Below, one piece after another: positions 1-13,174 of a stretch of 64,000 nt of DNA. Position numbers and translations under genes: made by a program. The notes under the pieces are model-generated. The model saw nothing but the letters and a program-made list of their open reading frames with translations, did no database searches and was not told the origin of the DNA. Location of the stretch: assembly GCA_030522415.1 (NCBI GenBank), contig CM060121.1, positions 13,534,055 through 13,598,054 of the forward strand, read 5' to 3'. Numbering within the stretch: position 1 is the stretch's first letter; each line of letters starts with the position of its first letter. This stretch comes from Channallabes apus (taxonomy: Eukaryota > Chordata > Actinopteri > Siluriformes > Clariidae).

Positions 1-1335
1 CACTGTGTGGCATCTCCCCTTCTTCTTACAACACTCAACAGACGTCTGGGGACCGAGGAGACCAGTTTCTCAAGTTTAGAAATAGGAATGCTCTCCCATT
101 CTTGTCTAATACAGGCCTCTAACTGTTCAATCGTCTTGGGCCTTCTTTGTCGCACCTTCCTCTTTATGATGCACCAAATGTTCTCTATAGGGGAAAGATC
201 TGGACTGCAGACTGGCCATTTCAGTACCCGGATCCTTCTCCTACGCAGCCATGATGTTGTGATTGATGCAGAATGTGGTCTGGCATTATCTTGTTGAAAA
301 ATGCAGGGTCTTCCCTGAAAGAGATGACGTCTGGATGGGAACATATGTTGTTCTAGAACCTGAATATATTTTTCTGCATTGATGGTGCCTTTCCAAACAT
401 TCAAGATTCAAGATTCAAAGAATATATTTTTCTGCATTGATGGTGCCTTTCCAAACATGCAAGCTGCCCATGCCACACGCACTCATGCAACCCCATACCA
501 TCAGAGATGCAGGCTTCTGAACTGAGCGTTGATAACAATTTGGGTTGTCCTTGTCCTCTTTGGTCCGGATGACATGGCGTCCCACATTTCCAACAAGAAC
601 TTTGAATCGTGACTTGTCTGACCACAGAACAGTCTTCCATTTTGCCACACTCCATTTTAAATGATCCCTGGCCCAATGAAAACACCTGTGCTTGTGGATC
701 TTGCTTAGAAATGGCTTCTTCTTTGCACTGTAGAGTTTCAGCTGGCAACGGCAGATGGCACGGTGGATTGTGTTCACTGACAATGGTTTCTGGAAGTATT
801 CTTGAGCCCATTCTGTGATTTCCTTTACAGTAGCATTCCTGTTTGTGGTGCAGTGTCATTTAAGGGCCCGGAGATCACGGGCATCCAGTATGGTTTTACG
901 CCCTTGACCCTTACGCACAGAGATTGTTCCAGATTCTCTGAATCTTCGGATGATATTATGCACAGTTGATGATGATAACTGCAAAGTCTTTGCAATGTTT
1001 CACAGGGTAACACCTTTCTGATATTGCTCCACTATCTTTCTGCTCAACATTGTGGGAATTGGTGATCCTCTACCCATCTTGGCTTCTGAGAGACACTGCC
1101 ACTCTGAACAGCTCTTTTTATACCCAATCATGTTGCCAATTAACCTAATTACTGTTAATTGGTCTTCCAGCTCTTCGTTATGCTCAAATTTACTTTTTCC
1201 AGCCTCTTATTGCTACTTGTCCCAACTTTTTTGGGATTTGTTGACACTGTGAAATTTGGAATCAACATATTTTTCCTTTAAAATTATACATTTTCTCGGA
1301 TTAAACTTTTATCAATTTTAACAATTTGTGAATAA
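1..1335 (-). mobile_element. Tc1-like DNA transposon relic, cut by the window edge
   Basis: The minus strand encodes pieces of a Tc1/mariner DDE transposase. A probable start reads MGRGSPIPTM near 1080. A middle block at 783-415 holds LWSDKSRF (first catalytic Asp) and MVWGCMS. The C-terminal part at about 300-1 contains a frame with SPDLSPIENIW (catalytic Glu). The pieces lie in different frames and the left end is outside the window, so the copy is dead. A direct duplication of about 39 bp (362-400 repeated at 420-458) adds to the damage. AT-rich sequence to about 1335 is probably the 5' non-coding and terminal-repeat part; the exact end was not resolved. Confidence 0.8.
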
Positions 1336-1436
1336 ATATATATACATCTGAACAGTAAACTTGGGTGATCTGGGACCATCCGAACTGTAGTCCAATGCCA
1401 TAACCAGTGAGCTACTCCTGACCCCATAGGAACAGG

Positions 1437-1930
1437 TGTTCATTAGGAACACCTGTATACTGGTATAAGCATTCATGAAGTTATTCAATCATACAGCCAC
1501 AGCACAATACATAAAACCATGCAGACAAAGGTAACTAGGTTTGGTTAATTTTCACATCAAACAATGGAATTAGGAAACAAGTCTCAATGTTTTTTTTTAA
1601 CACAGTGTCTGGTTGGTGGTTCTAGGTGGGCTGGGGTGAGCATTTCAGAAACTGTTGATTTCTTGGGATTATTACACAAAACAGACTCAAGAGGCTTCTT
1701 ACAGAATGGTAGAAAAAACTAAAAACATCCAATGAATGGCAGTTCTGTGGGTGAAAGCACTTTGTGAATGAAAGATGTTAGAGAAGAATGGCCAGCATGG
1801 TTAGAGCCGACAGGAAAGTCATGAAGCTTAAAGCAAACAGTCTTGAAAAGCAGAAGACCACATGAGGAACCCATTCCCTTAAGCCATGAATAGGAAGTTG
1901 CAATGGACAAAAGGCTCATTTAAACCTGAA
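1437..1930 (+). mobile_element. degenerate Tc1-like element fragment
   Basis: This stretch reads like a widespread fish Tc1-like repeat: a 5' part near 1640 (gtgagcatttcagaaactg), then about 1710-1880 a decayed transposase N-terminal region. Its hallmark is ggcagttctgtgggtgaaag followed by gaatggccagcatggttaga. No open frame survives. A related decayed copy lies at about 62950-63390. Identification rests on recalled similarity to the family. Confidence 0.55.
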
Positions 1931-2191
1931 AGCTTCTGCCTCGCCTGATTTACCTCAATTTCTACAACACGTAATGGTCAACAGTGGAAATGGTGAACAA
2001 ACCTGCTTTGTGTCAACAGGTCAAGCTGGTTGTGGAGAATGTTTGTACTTTTTGAATTTGCACACGATTGTAATCATGAACCAGAATCGTTGCACTAACT
2101 TGTAAAAATCCATGAAGAATTGAACTCTTCTGACCTACCCTGAATTACTATGTCCTTCCTGATAAGGTTATCGATTATCATATATAAACAT

Positions 2192-2569
2192 TCATTCATT
2201 CATTCATTTTCTATACCGCTTAATCCTGTGTTCAGGGTCGCGGGGGACCTGGAGCCTATCCCAGGAAACTTCGGGCACTAGGCGGGGTACACCCTGGACA
2301 GGGTGCCAATCCATCGCAGGGCACACACACATACACACACTCACACACCCAATCACACACTACGGGCAATTTGGGAACGCCAATTAGCCTAACCTGCATA
2401 TCTTTGGACTGTGGGAGGAAACCGGAGTACCCGGAGGAAACCCACCAAGCACGGGGAGAACATGCAAACTCCATGCACACAGAGACGGGAATCGAACCTG
2501 GCCGGGGAATCGAACCCAGACCCTGGAGGTGCAAGGCGACAGTGCTAACCACTACACCACCGCGCCGCC
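2192..2569 (-). repeat. tRNA-derived SINE (V-SINE/mermaid-like), minus orientation
   Basis: On the minus strand the element starts GGCGGCGCGGTGGTGTAGTG, with an A-box-like segment (TGGTGTAGTGGTTAGCAC) and a B-box-like GGTTCGATTCCC. It continues through the common fish SINE body (catgttctccccgtgcttgg, ggtttcctcc, agtccaaagatatgcag) and ends in a (GAAT)n tail at the left edge. It is flanked by a perfect 13-bp target duplication, CATATATAAACAT, at 2179-2191 and 2570-2582, so both ends are fixed. The tRNA-like head is part of the SINE and not a tRNA gene. Confidence 0.9.
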
Positions 2570-2582
2570 CATATATAAACAT

Positions 2583-3430
2583 AATCTAAATAAAACCAAT
2601 TTACAACAAAGCAAATGTGCAAAATAAATGCCAACATTCTCCCTGAACAAATGATTGCTGTCATCATCTTACATTAACTTGATCATTAATCAAATCTGAA
2701 ATTCATTAATATGCAGAAATCTTGACACGCACTAACAGATGATCTCCTGCAATGGACCACTTCAACCACAGGCTCTATTCTGAGATGCATCATGCTCTCA
2801 GCAAGCTTGACCAATGAATAATTAAGATCTTTTCATCTTTGATGTAGCAGAGCAATACAGAATGACCATTAGGAAGATACGAGCACTTTCAATATAACGA
2901 TAAATCACTGTGGATTATACTGTAAAAAATTATAGATCAAGATCAAGAGTGCCACAGGTTCTCAAACAGGGGGGGGGGGGGGAGTGTACTGAGAGAAAGA
3001 AAAAAAATCTAAGAAGAAAAAAAGAAATTAGGGGACCGAAAAGAAATTACTCCAGGACCAGCAGCAAGGACAGGGGTTTGGAAAACAGTGATCATGGTTA
3101 TACAGTAGAATGTGATTATGAAACAGGACCAGGGTTGGGCATGGTCCTGAGGAAAAGCCTTGACGCAGAATGAGTTGAGTTCATAATGCACACCCTGTAA
3201 CATCAGGAAAGAGATGATGAGTTCGATCCTAAACTTGGCGCGCGCCTCGAGCACTTCGAACGTACAGTACGCATTTAGAAAAGCAGAGAAAGAAACCTCA
3301 CAGGAAGGAAAGAGTGCATGCAAGAACGATGCTACTGTATGCCATGCTATAAGGAGAGAAGGATTCCTCCTCAGTCACGACTACGCATCACGAAGAACTG
3401 CAAATTGTGCGAGAAAGGATGCGCTCTTAC
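2583..3430. other. no recognised gene; CpG-rich patch at its right end
   Basis: AT-rich non-coding sequence to about 3200, with a run of 13 G near 2970. From about 3230 CpG density rises sharply (ggcgcgcgcctcgagcac), leading into the candidate first exon and promoter at 3431-3655. Read on the minus strand this patch would be the start of the first intron of that transcript. Confidence 0.4.
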
Positions 3431-3449
3431 CGTGGCTTTCCGCCTCCAT
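3431..3449 (-). CDS. candidate first coding exon of a minus-strand gene (unassigned)
   Basis: On the minus strand an ATG at 3449 starts MEAESH and is followed after 19 nt by a consensus donor (G|GTAAGAG, exon end 3431). Upstream are a CT-rich stretch that could be 5' UTR (about 3450-3615) and a TATA box. Conserved synteny predicts cyth1 downstream of usp36 in this orientation, but the six residues do not resemble the N-terminus I know for cytohesin-1. I therefore leave the gene unnamed. No later exon is visible between 3430 and the window edge. The CT tract could also act as the polypyrimidine tract of an acceptor (ctcccacag) just before the ATG. Confidence 0.3.
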
Positions 3450-3458
3450 GCCGGCTGT

Positions 3459-3535
3459 GGGAGAGAGAGAGAGAGAGAGAGAGAGGAAGGGAGAGAGAGG
3501 GAGAGAGAGAGAGGAAGGGAGAGAGACTGGAAGAG
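3459..3535. repeat. (GA)n microsatellite, interrupted
   Basis: Interrupted GA repeat with a second, shorter CT block at 3597-3613. On the minus strand it forms a long CT tract directly before the candidate ATG at 3449. The long Arg/Glu and Ser/Leu reading frames across it are repeat artefacts. Confidence 0.85.
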
Positions 3536-3616
3536 AGTGGGAGGCGCTGCTGGTGCACTGCTGATCTCCAATAAGTGCTGTCTCTCCCTCCCGCTCCCTC
3601 TCTCTCTCTCTCTGGC

Positions 3617-3655
3617 AGACTTTCCTGCGCCACCTCTAATACGCTTTATACTTGC
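3617..3655 (-). promoter_or_regulatory. candidate TATA promoter for the minus-strand exon at 3431-3449
   Basis: A minus-strand TATAAAG lies at 3650-3644, about 200 bp upstream of the candidate ATG at 3449, with CpG-rich sequence just downstream in the direction of transcription. Start would be expected near 3618. Inference only. Confidence 0.3.
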
Positions 3656-4226
3656 ATGATTTGTTATCCTCTATCTCTAGCACTCCTCCTCCTCCTTAGC
3701 ATGATGTCACGCCCTGAGTACTGTGCTATGCATTAGCACTACAGCATATAATGTAGGCTACATGATACAGGACACTTCAGGGAAGATGGAATTGCTGTAG
3801 TACTCTGTCTACATAATCCTTAATATGTGCTTTTAAGGCTTTGGTATGTTGATACAAAGGATGTAACTATATAATGCAATAACAGGATGAAGGATGGCTT
3901 TGAAGTTTTTTTTTTCCTTCAAGTATTAGATATCATTGGGGAGAGTGGGATAAGTTGTTAGTTGTTGCAATCAGCAAGAAGTTACGTTGGATAATAACTT
4001 CTACCTCATTACCTAATTAATGAAAATTGTTTAAATTGTAATATTACAGAAAAGATTTAAAAAAAAAAGGAAAAAAAATACTGTATATATTTCTTATTGT
4101 AATTATTGCTTGTATAATATGTGATATGTGTATACAATTTCCCTTTGGGATTAATAAAGTGACTTTATCGATCTATCTATCTATCTATACTTATGTAATA
4201 ACCAAATATAAATAAAAATCACTCAC

Positions 4227-4356
4227 TCACCGTCTATACAGTTTTATCCAGTATACAGCGGTGCAGGGGGCCAGGTGCCTATTCCCGGAGACTTAGGACA
4301 TACCCCTGGACAGGGTGCCAATCCACTGAAGGGTACACACACATACAGTACACATA
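4227..4356 (-). repeat. truncated V-SINE fragment split by a Tc1 insertion
   Basis: The sequence has the 3' half of the same SINE type as 2192-2569 (ggacagggtgccaatccact, then a CA-rich run). It stops at the Tc1 element that begins at 4357. The host sequence resumes at 5973 with acattcattcatacac, consistent with the SINE's CA-rich segment continuing. The Tc1 therefore landed in an older SINE. Confidence 0.6.
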
Positions 4357-5972
<1,616 letters not shown>

Positions 5973-6085
5973 TACATTCATTCATACACTATTCGTGTTT
6001 TCAAAAAACCAGAAGGCTCTCTGCTCCATCCTTGCTTTTTAGTGGTTAATCAATCAGTCAATCAAACAATCAGTTAATGAATTAT

Positions 6086-6175
6086 TCATTCTCTATCATG
6101 GGTCACAGGAAGCGTGCAGGCTATCACAGGAGACTTCAAGCATGAGGTAGGGCACACCTAGGGTGCCAATAGAAT
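6086..6175 (-). repeat. old V-SINE fragment
   Basis: Short and diverged: caggctatcacaggagactt and gggcacacctagggtgccaa match the 3' body of the SINE at 2192-2569, in the same (minus) orientation. No target duplication found. Confidence 0.5.
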
Positions 6176-6359
6176 ATCATGAAGAAGTCATTTTCTTTCT
6201 GAATTCAATTTACAAAGTGAAACTCATTTAATCTAGATTAATTACGTGAAGTAAAATATATCACGCCTTTTTTGTTTTCATTTTAGTTCTTTGATGATTA
6301 GAGCTTATAGCTCAGGAAATTTCATGTGAATTACTATTCATACAGTATAAATGCTGAAT

Positions 6360-7350
6360 ATCTCTCAGTGTAGCTGAATACACACATGGGGAAGACTGCT
6401 GAAGTGACACTTGTCCAGAAGATAATCATCGACACCCTTGCAAGAAGTGTAAGGCACAGAAGGTGCTGGCTTGATGCATATTCATGGAAAGTTGACTGAA
6501 AGTGTGATAGGAAGAGGTGCACAAGCAACAGGGATGACGGCAGCCTTAAAAAGATTGCCAAGCAAAGTCAATTCAAGAACTTGAACAAGCTTGACAATGA
6601 GTGGAGTGAGGCTGGAGTCAGTGCATAAAGAGTCACCTCACACAGACATTTAGGCTACATCTGTCCTAGTATCAAGCCAGTTCTTAACGAGAGACAACAT
6701 CAGAATCGTCTTACCTGGGCTAAGGAGAACTGTTGCTCAGTGGTGCAAAGTCCTCTTTTTAGTAAAAGTAATTTTTGCATTTCATTTGGAGATCAAGGTC
6801 CCAGAATTTGGAGGAAGAATGGAGAGTCGCATAATCCATGTTGCGTGTTGTCCAGTATAACGTTTCCATAGTACTGTAGGTGATGATTTAGAGAGCCATG
6901 TTGTCTGTTATCTGGTCCACTATGTTTTATAAAATCCAAAGTCAATGCACCTGTCTGCCAAGAGATTTTAAGATACTTCATGCTTCCATCTGCTTACAAG
7001 CTTTATGGAGGTGCTGATTTCTTTTTCCAGTATCACACTGTGCCAAAACTACTAATAACTGATTTGCCTGACCTGACCCCCATAGACAATCTATGGAATA
7101 TCATCAAGAGGAAGATTAAGAAACACCCGAACCAACAATACAATATTCTAATATTTTTTTTTATAGGATTTTTGATTTTCATGAGCTGTAAGCCATAAGC
7201 ATTGATAAAAAAGGCTTGAAATACTGTATATATTGTACATGTAATGAATCTAGACTATATGAATGTTTCACTTTTAAAATTTTATAATGAAAGGAAATTA
7301 TAGTTTCATAACATTCCAATTTTTTACTATAGTTGAGTTGAAAATTTTGC
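6360..7350 (+). mobile_element. decayed Tc1-like element, second family
   Basis: Plus-strand sequence follows a known fish Tc1 family along its length: ggaaagttgactgaaagtgt (6487 on), gtgcacaagcaacagggatg, cttacctgggctaaggagaa, then gcatttcatttggagatcaa and agctttatggaggtgctgat. The last part includes LTPIDNLWNIIKRK, in which the catalytic Glu position has become Asp. Many stops and indels. The tail with atgagctgtaagccataagc and gtaatgaatctagactatat resembles the long terminal repeat of the element at 61830-62420. Confidence 0.75.
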
Positions 7351-8429
7351 TTACTTAACCCTGGTTAATAAATTACCCCAAACAGTTAAACAAGAGTATG
7401 CTGTAAGATGTAGACTATAATGATGCAGATTATAATGATGTAGACTGTAATGCCGGATTACTTTATGTTCCTGACTTAGGTTATAGTGAAGTTTAGGAGT
7501 ATCGCCAGACTTGGTAGCTGAGAGACAAATGTCAGAGGCTTTTGACTTAATTTTTTTAGGCAATCTGAATAAAAACCATGACACTTGAGAAGCTACTTCT
7601 GGGGACATTATTATTATTATTATTATTATATTATTATACATTATTCTTGTTTTATACAGATACAATGAGATGATGTATCTGCCAAAATAAAACCTTATAC
7701 AGATTTTTCTATTATCCTATCAAATCTATTTATATGATTTAACTCACAGTGAGTTATTCTGAAATGTTTAATAGTGCTGATATATATAAAAATAATTAAT
7801 GACAGCCATGAGAGCGTTTATGCATTGAACTCTATATCGTAAACCTAGGAGTGTTCTGGCTGTCTTATGTACCAAGGACTTCTTTTAAGTACCAGGTGAA
7901 GCAGGGAGCCTTGGTTTATTTCCAAGTCATCATCCTATGACAGTATGACCATAAGCCTAAGAAACCATGATGGACACCAGTTGTGATGAAAGCCATCAAG
8001 CCAAGGATGCCTTCGAATTAATGCTAACAGAAGGCCTTCCTGATTCAGTTTAGTGGTATAGCGAACACCTCAACCCCAAAGATGTTCTGGGAAAGGTCTG
8101 GTAAAGACCATGCACAAGCTTTGCTAAGCAAAGTGTTGGAAAGACCTTGACTAATGCTATTTCTGATAAACAACCTACACTGGGAATGACAGCAAGGCTG
8201 TAGCAGTGGATAAGATTTGGTTGGACATATTATACTCACTCAAGAGTAAGGTTGTGTAGCTTACATGCATGCTGGTTGGTGACCTGAGCCAGTGCCCTCG
8301 GACTTGCACACTGGGATGATGATCATTTTTATTAAAATAACATTATATTTTAGGGTTGTCTGTGTATGCATTAGTATGCATATCCTTCCAATTCCTTAAA
8401 TGGTCCTTTCCTTTAAAATGTATTTTACA
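7351..8429. other. no recognised gene; (TTA)n run
   Basis: A short trinucleotide run (ttattatta) lies at 7609-7638. The part from about 7860 may belong to the decayed mariner-type element whose clearer end is at 8430-8660, but I cannot align it confidently. Confidence 0.3.
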
Positions 8430-8660
8430 CGTTACAGGAACTTGGCTGGGAGTTATTGCCACATCCCCATACAGTCCTGACCTGCTTCCAAGCAATGTAC
8501 ACATCTATGGGCCATTAAAGTAGTTCCTGGGGGGCCAGCATTTGAGAGGTGCAGCAGGAAGTCTGATCATGGTGCTGGCATACTGAGAAAACTTTGTTCC
8601 AAAGCACTAGTTAAATGCTCAGATGAGCACATTATTGTAGCAGGAGTTATATAGAGAAAT
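8430..8660 (+). mobile_element. mariner-like element relic
   Basis: A plus-strand frame reads WELLPHPPYSPDLLPSNVHI followed by YGPLK. This matches the C-terminal catalytic segment of mariner transposases (normally HPPYSPDLxPSDxHLF), including the block around the third catalytic acid. The surrounding frame is broken by stops. Confidence 0.55.
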
Positions 8661-8830
8661 AAAGTTTTATCAGGGCTTTTAATTTACATTAACAACCTTA
8701 AATAAGCACATATATTGAAAACCACCCAATCTGTAATAAAACAGTTAAAATAACAATTATGGAATAAGATGTGAAAAGTGAAAGACAAAAGAAACTTTTT
8801 TTCACAAAAAAAAAAAAAAAAAATCACAAC

Positions 8831-8836
8831 TTTATT
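8831..8836 (-). terminator. candidate poly(A) signal AATAAA, minus strand
   Basis: AATAAA on the minus strand (tttatt on the plus), followed about 10 bp later by a long minus-strand T-run (plus-strand A-run at about 8806-8823) that could act as the downstream U-rich element. It would end the transcript carrying the terminal-exon candidate at 10404-10481. Confidence 0.35.
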
Positions 8837-10403
8837 GCACCTTTATATTTATATTCATATAGTATCAATATTGAACAATTCTTCTTTATCTTGAAAGGGC
8901 ATCAAAGATACAGAACCAGTGGTGTAAATGACCATGAATTAAAGATCAGTGTATTCTTCAGCATTGGTTCTACTGAAAAGATCAGAGTAACATTTCTAAC
9001 GCTAACACATTCAACAGTGCTCACAGTTATGTTCCTCCAGACGGGGAGTTCTGCACAGCACTCACACGTCTGTCCGCTGAGAAAATTCTACAGTTAAAGT
9101 CCAAAAACCCTTTAATATATTAGGCTTTATTTCTGAAATACACGCGCATTTAAATATGCGGCTCACTTTTAAATGATAAAAGTAGATCTCCTTAAGGATC
9201 ATCTATTCATTTTTTTTTTTATTATTAATTCAAGGCAACTTTTTCTAAAATGGAAGTATCTGGGGGGAATTAACTCTTGATTACAAGGGTGTGTAAGGAA
9301 GTCACACAGAGCACAAGTGGGACTGTACAATGTTCTATTCCAGAAAGCTTCACATCTTACTCACTATTAGATTGTGGCTAGGCCTCTGGAGTAAAATAAA
9401 CCTTTTTGTTCTAAAGCATTATAGTACACTTCCAGAGAAAAAAAAATTTAAACTCTGAATTATGAACGATCTGTGAAAATGAGGGATGAAGAGGATATGT
9501 TTGCACTGTAAGAGAGGAACAGAGAATTTTTCAAGACCTGTCTGACTTGCATAGAGAGTAGAAACAGTGGCATTGGCATGTAAAATTTGGAACACACTAG
9601 AACCTTCCCTGCGGATTTCTAAGAGATGGAGAACTTCTGATGTTGCCTTCCCACTGATGAAATCGATGGATATGTTTTATATTGAAGCAGCCTGGCCTTC
9701 AGACATGTTACAGATGGACAGAGTATTCATCCCATTAAGGGTGCATCAAGCCTGTAATATTTGGACAGCAGGTAATAGATAAAAGGTGTTTGTTAAAGGA
9801 AGAAAGAAAAAGAACAAAGAACAACATTTTTTTTTCACAACAACATTCAGTGTGATAAACAGACAACATGGAGAATTAAAAAAAGAAAACTAAAAAGAGA
9901 ATCATATAATACGAAGAACAGGAATTAAAAATTGCTGGCCTTACATAGCAAATATGTAGCAGATTACTTATCTGGCCAATCGGATATCATCATATATCAA
10001 ATGCAATAACGTGAAATAAAATCTTTAAGAACAGGGTAAAACATGAAAAAGCTTAATTTATACCGGGAAAATGTTATTCTTGTCGATATACTAGGCAGTA
10101 CACTGTAAGCCCATTTCATCAATAACCCAATAATAACAGCACCATTACACAACAATTTATCCGAGAAAATACACCTCCTTTCCTGATTCTGCAAGACACA
10201 ATACAGTATTTCATCGTGAACTCAAATTATATGCAGCCAAAACTGTATATTTATGGTGTTTTAAAACTGACACCACACCGCACTGGTCTGCTGAAACACA
10301 AGCTCAATTTATTTAGACTCCAAAAACTGAACTGCAGATGGATGGCTTTGGTCTCATCGCTTTATTAACTTCCCACACAAGCCTCTCACATTTCTGGACT
10401 GTT

Positions 10404-10481
10404 CTAAGAGAGATTTTGCAGCATCTTCTCCGATGAGGAGGTCAAGCCAGGGTGTGTGTGAACAGAAACTGCATCTTCAAT
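10404..10481 (-). CDS. candidate terminal coding exon (unassigned)
   Basis: On the minus strand a good acceptor (ctgttttag|ATT, exon start 10481) opens a 25-residue frame starting IEDAVSVHTHPGL and ending KMLQNLS, with a TAG stop at 10406-10404. Sequence without a clear repeat follows to a poly(A) signal at 8836-8831, giving a possible 3' UTR of about 1.57 kb. The frame is phase 0, which would fit splicing from the phase-0 end of usp36 exon 18 at 14210 as an alternative last exon. No other upstream exon was seen before usp36. I do not recognise the peptide, and it may be chance. Confidence 0.25.
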   Translation of the reverse strand: MEDAVSVHTHPGLTSSSEKMLQNLS

Positions 10482-10757
10482 CTAAAACAGATAGAGACAA
10501 AGATAAATGATAAATATAACAAAGCCTGTTCAAAGATGTTCTATTCTTGGACATGCCCTGATGTGGAAAAATTGTACAGACAGTCTGCAAAAATCGGATT
10601 AGAAATCAAAATCAGAATATGAATCTATGCTATTATCTAATTGCAGATGTACGCAGAGTCAATAATTCATGTATGGTTTTGCATGCTGAACATAACCTAT
10701 GGACTCATTCTTAAAATGTCAAAGGCCTCATTCCTCAGTGCATCATGTGCTTTAAAC

Positions 10758-11171
10758 TAGGGCTGCAACTAACGATTATTTTGATAATCAATTAGTTGGC
10801 CGATTGTTTCGATTAATCGGATAAAAGCTAAACGCTTCTTTAATTTGACGTTTTGCTTATAATTATATATAAAAAAAAAACACTGTCAACTTGCCATCTG
10901 AATATTATATATATATCGATTAATTGGATAAAAGCTAGATGCTTTAATTTGATGCTTTGCTTAACTATATAAAACCATAAATCAGGGTATTATTTATGTA
11001 TAAAAGTAAACTTTAAAAAATGCAATAGCCATAGAGTTTAATTAACTTTAATTGTGACATTTAAACCTTATTTTTGGTAAATCAACATTTTTGTTTTTAA
11101 CAGTAATTGCAGACGGCAAGTTGACTGTGTGTGTGTGTGTGTGTGTGTATGTGTGTGTGTGTGTATGTGTG

Positions 11172-11245
<74 letters not shown>

Positions 11246-11253
11246 GATATAGT

Positions 11254-11284
<31 letters not shown>

Positions 11285-12102
11285 CACTGACATTCAGTTG
11301 TTAAGAATGACCTCAATTTTAAATTCTGTTAAATTAATTCAACTTAATAATAAGAATAGACTTCTAGATTATGATATTTGTCTACTATGATATTAAGTGT
11401 ATTTTATCCTTTATTTTGTCTGATTTAAAAAAATAATAAAAATAAATATATAAACCATTTTGCTATACTAGACATTCTCGTAATACGGCGACGTAGGGAG
11501 AGGAAAAAAAACTCGCCGCTACTGGGTTCACTCTGTTTATTTTGCCCTTTTCCCGCATTTCCCTGTGTATAGCCTGTAGGATCATGGGATATATCCGGTC
11601 CTCCGAAGTGTAAAATGAATGTGAAGAAAACGCACTAGAAGTGTTTTCCTTGCATTCGTTGGGATTTGAACACCAAGAAAAAGCTGCATGCAACGTTTTT
11701 TTTTTTTTTTGACACCGTATAACCACGCAGCTGGACAAACGCACGTCACCAAAGCCCGTGTGAACACTCATTGACTCCTATGTATGTGTAGAAAACCCTC
11801 GGCGCTTCATCCGCGCTCACCGGACACTACGAATGGCAGAAAACGCTCGATTTTAATGCCCGATAAGAGGTGTTTGATGTAAATTGCTCCCATACCTTGG
11901 AGGACTTGGGGCGTGTGCTTTTTCCTGCAAACGCTTGTGTAAACTCCATTGCGCGACCAGCTGTGTATCTGTGTGTGTATTTGTGAATCTTGTGATCGCG
12001 TTCCTCAGTAACGTGAGCAGCCCAACTAATCGATAACGGCATTCGTTGACAAATTTCATTATCGATAATTATCGATTTTATCGATTAGTTGTTGCAGCCG
12101 TA
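10758..12102. mobile_element. hAT-type non-autonomous element (MITE), copy 1
   Basis: Terminal inverted repeats TAGGGCTGCAACTAA and (complement) TTAGTTGTTGCAGCCgTA bound 1345 bp. The flanks are a perfect 8-bp target duplication, CTTTAAAC, at 10750-10757 and 12103-12110, which is the hAT signature. The sub-terminal regions are full of ATCGAT/AATCG palindromic words. The interior has a large GT/AT microsatellite (11128-11240), an A-run and a CpG-rich segment (11480-12060), but no transposase. Copy 2 is at 15951-17310. The long Tyr/Ile/Thr frame here comes from the microsatellite. Confidence 0.93.
11128..11284. repeat. (GT)n-(AT)n microsatellite and A-run inside hAT copy 1
   Basis: GT repeats (11128-11175) run into AT repeats (to about 11240) and, after a short spacer, an A-run at about 11260-11284. 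The equivalent part of copy 2 has only short AT runs (around 16143 and 16423-16440), so most of the expansion came after the copies diverged. Confidence 0.9.
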
Positions 12103-12821
12103 CTTTAAACTACTGATGTGTATCTGGTTTTGATGACCAAAAAGGCTAATTTGGTGCTTTAAAAAAAAATGTATTTCAAAACAAAGAAATTGTATGACGC
12201 ACTGAATGCTCTTTTATTACATAGTGATGGTCATGGTGGCCATGTTGTAAAAGAGGGATTTAAAAATTAAAAAATAAATGAGACTGTAAATACAATTTTC
12301 CTCTATGCAACTACTATTAATGTAATCAAAACTGATTTGATTTTAGTCTAGAATAAATAAGTTGGAATCCTAAATGGCACACTTAAAAGTTAAATAACGT
12401 AGCTTGAATCACAATGCGTGTCAAAATAATTATGATGAGAATTTATAATAAAGCATATTTTATTTTGCAGCGCTATTAGACAGACAATTTAACCAACTTG
12501 TTTAATATTTTAAGAGGGAAAAAAAAACGGTAAGAGAAAAATGTAGCGGTTTACTTTTTGACAAATCAGGAAAGTTGGTTTGGCAACTATCTGGCTGTCA
12601 AATACCATTCAGAATAATTTCTTAGAGAAACTATCAGAGGTGATCAATTTAGGAGATCATAAACTACCAACTGTGTACAGTGACCTGTATATAATGAGAT
12701 CTTCATAAGGATTTATGTATTTGTCTGTACTTCACAGCCTGACATAGGGATTACTCAGCACAATGTACACAAGTACCATGACCTATTTTCATATCAAATA
12801 TTTATATCTCCAACTCGTATA

Positions 12822-13174
12822 CAGTGCAACCTTGGATTGCGGGCAACATTGTCTGAGCCTTTGGCAAAATAAAAAAAATTAATTTAAAATTTATACAAAC
12901 AAGCGGTATGCATGCGCTTTGTCTGCCGAGGGTCACGTGACAACTGAGCCAATGGTTCTTCTCTCTCGTGCTCTGCAGGATTATCATCTCACATGCGCAG
13001 CCTCAGTGTGCCTGTGTGTATTGTTTATTATAAACAATGTGACCATGTGTGCTGTGGAACGAATGATTAGTTTCTCCATTATTTCTTATGGGGAAATTTC
13101 TAAAAATATACGAGTGCTTTGATATGCAAGCATGCTTCCAGAACAAATTATGCCTGCAATCTATGGTTTAACTG
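12822..13174. mobile_element. TA-flanked MITE (CAGTGGAACC family), degenerate copy
   Basis: Ends are cagtgcaaccttggattgcg and, inverted, caatctatggtttaactg, flanked by TA at 12820-12821 and 13175-13176. The interior shares the gctcgtaa/ttcttatgggaaattt words of the same family at 27596, 33462 and 37642. No coding capacity. TA duplication and end structure indicate a Tc1/mariner-superfamily transposase supplied in trans. Confidence 0.75.

Noticed and set aside
2371..2589. ORFs over 2256-2589 and 29700-29982 that resemble each other
   Set aside because: Both are translations of the same SINE; similarity is repeat-derived.
3214..3659. Overlapping Arg/Glu-rich and Leu/Ser-rich ORFs
   Set aside because: Produced by the GA/CT repeat in all frames; no homology.
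11048..11293. ORF rich in Tyr/Ile/Thr/His on the minus strand
   Set aside because: Pure translation of the GT/AT microsatellite inside hAT copy 1.
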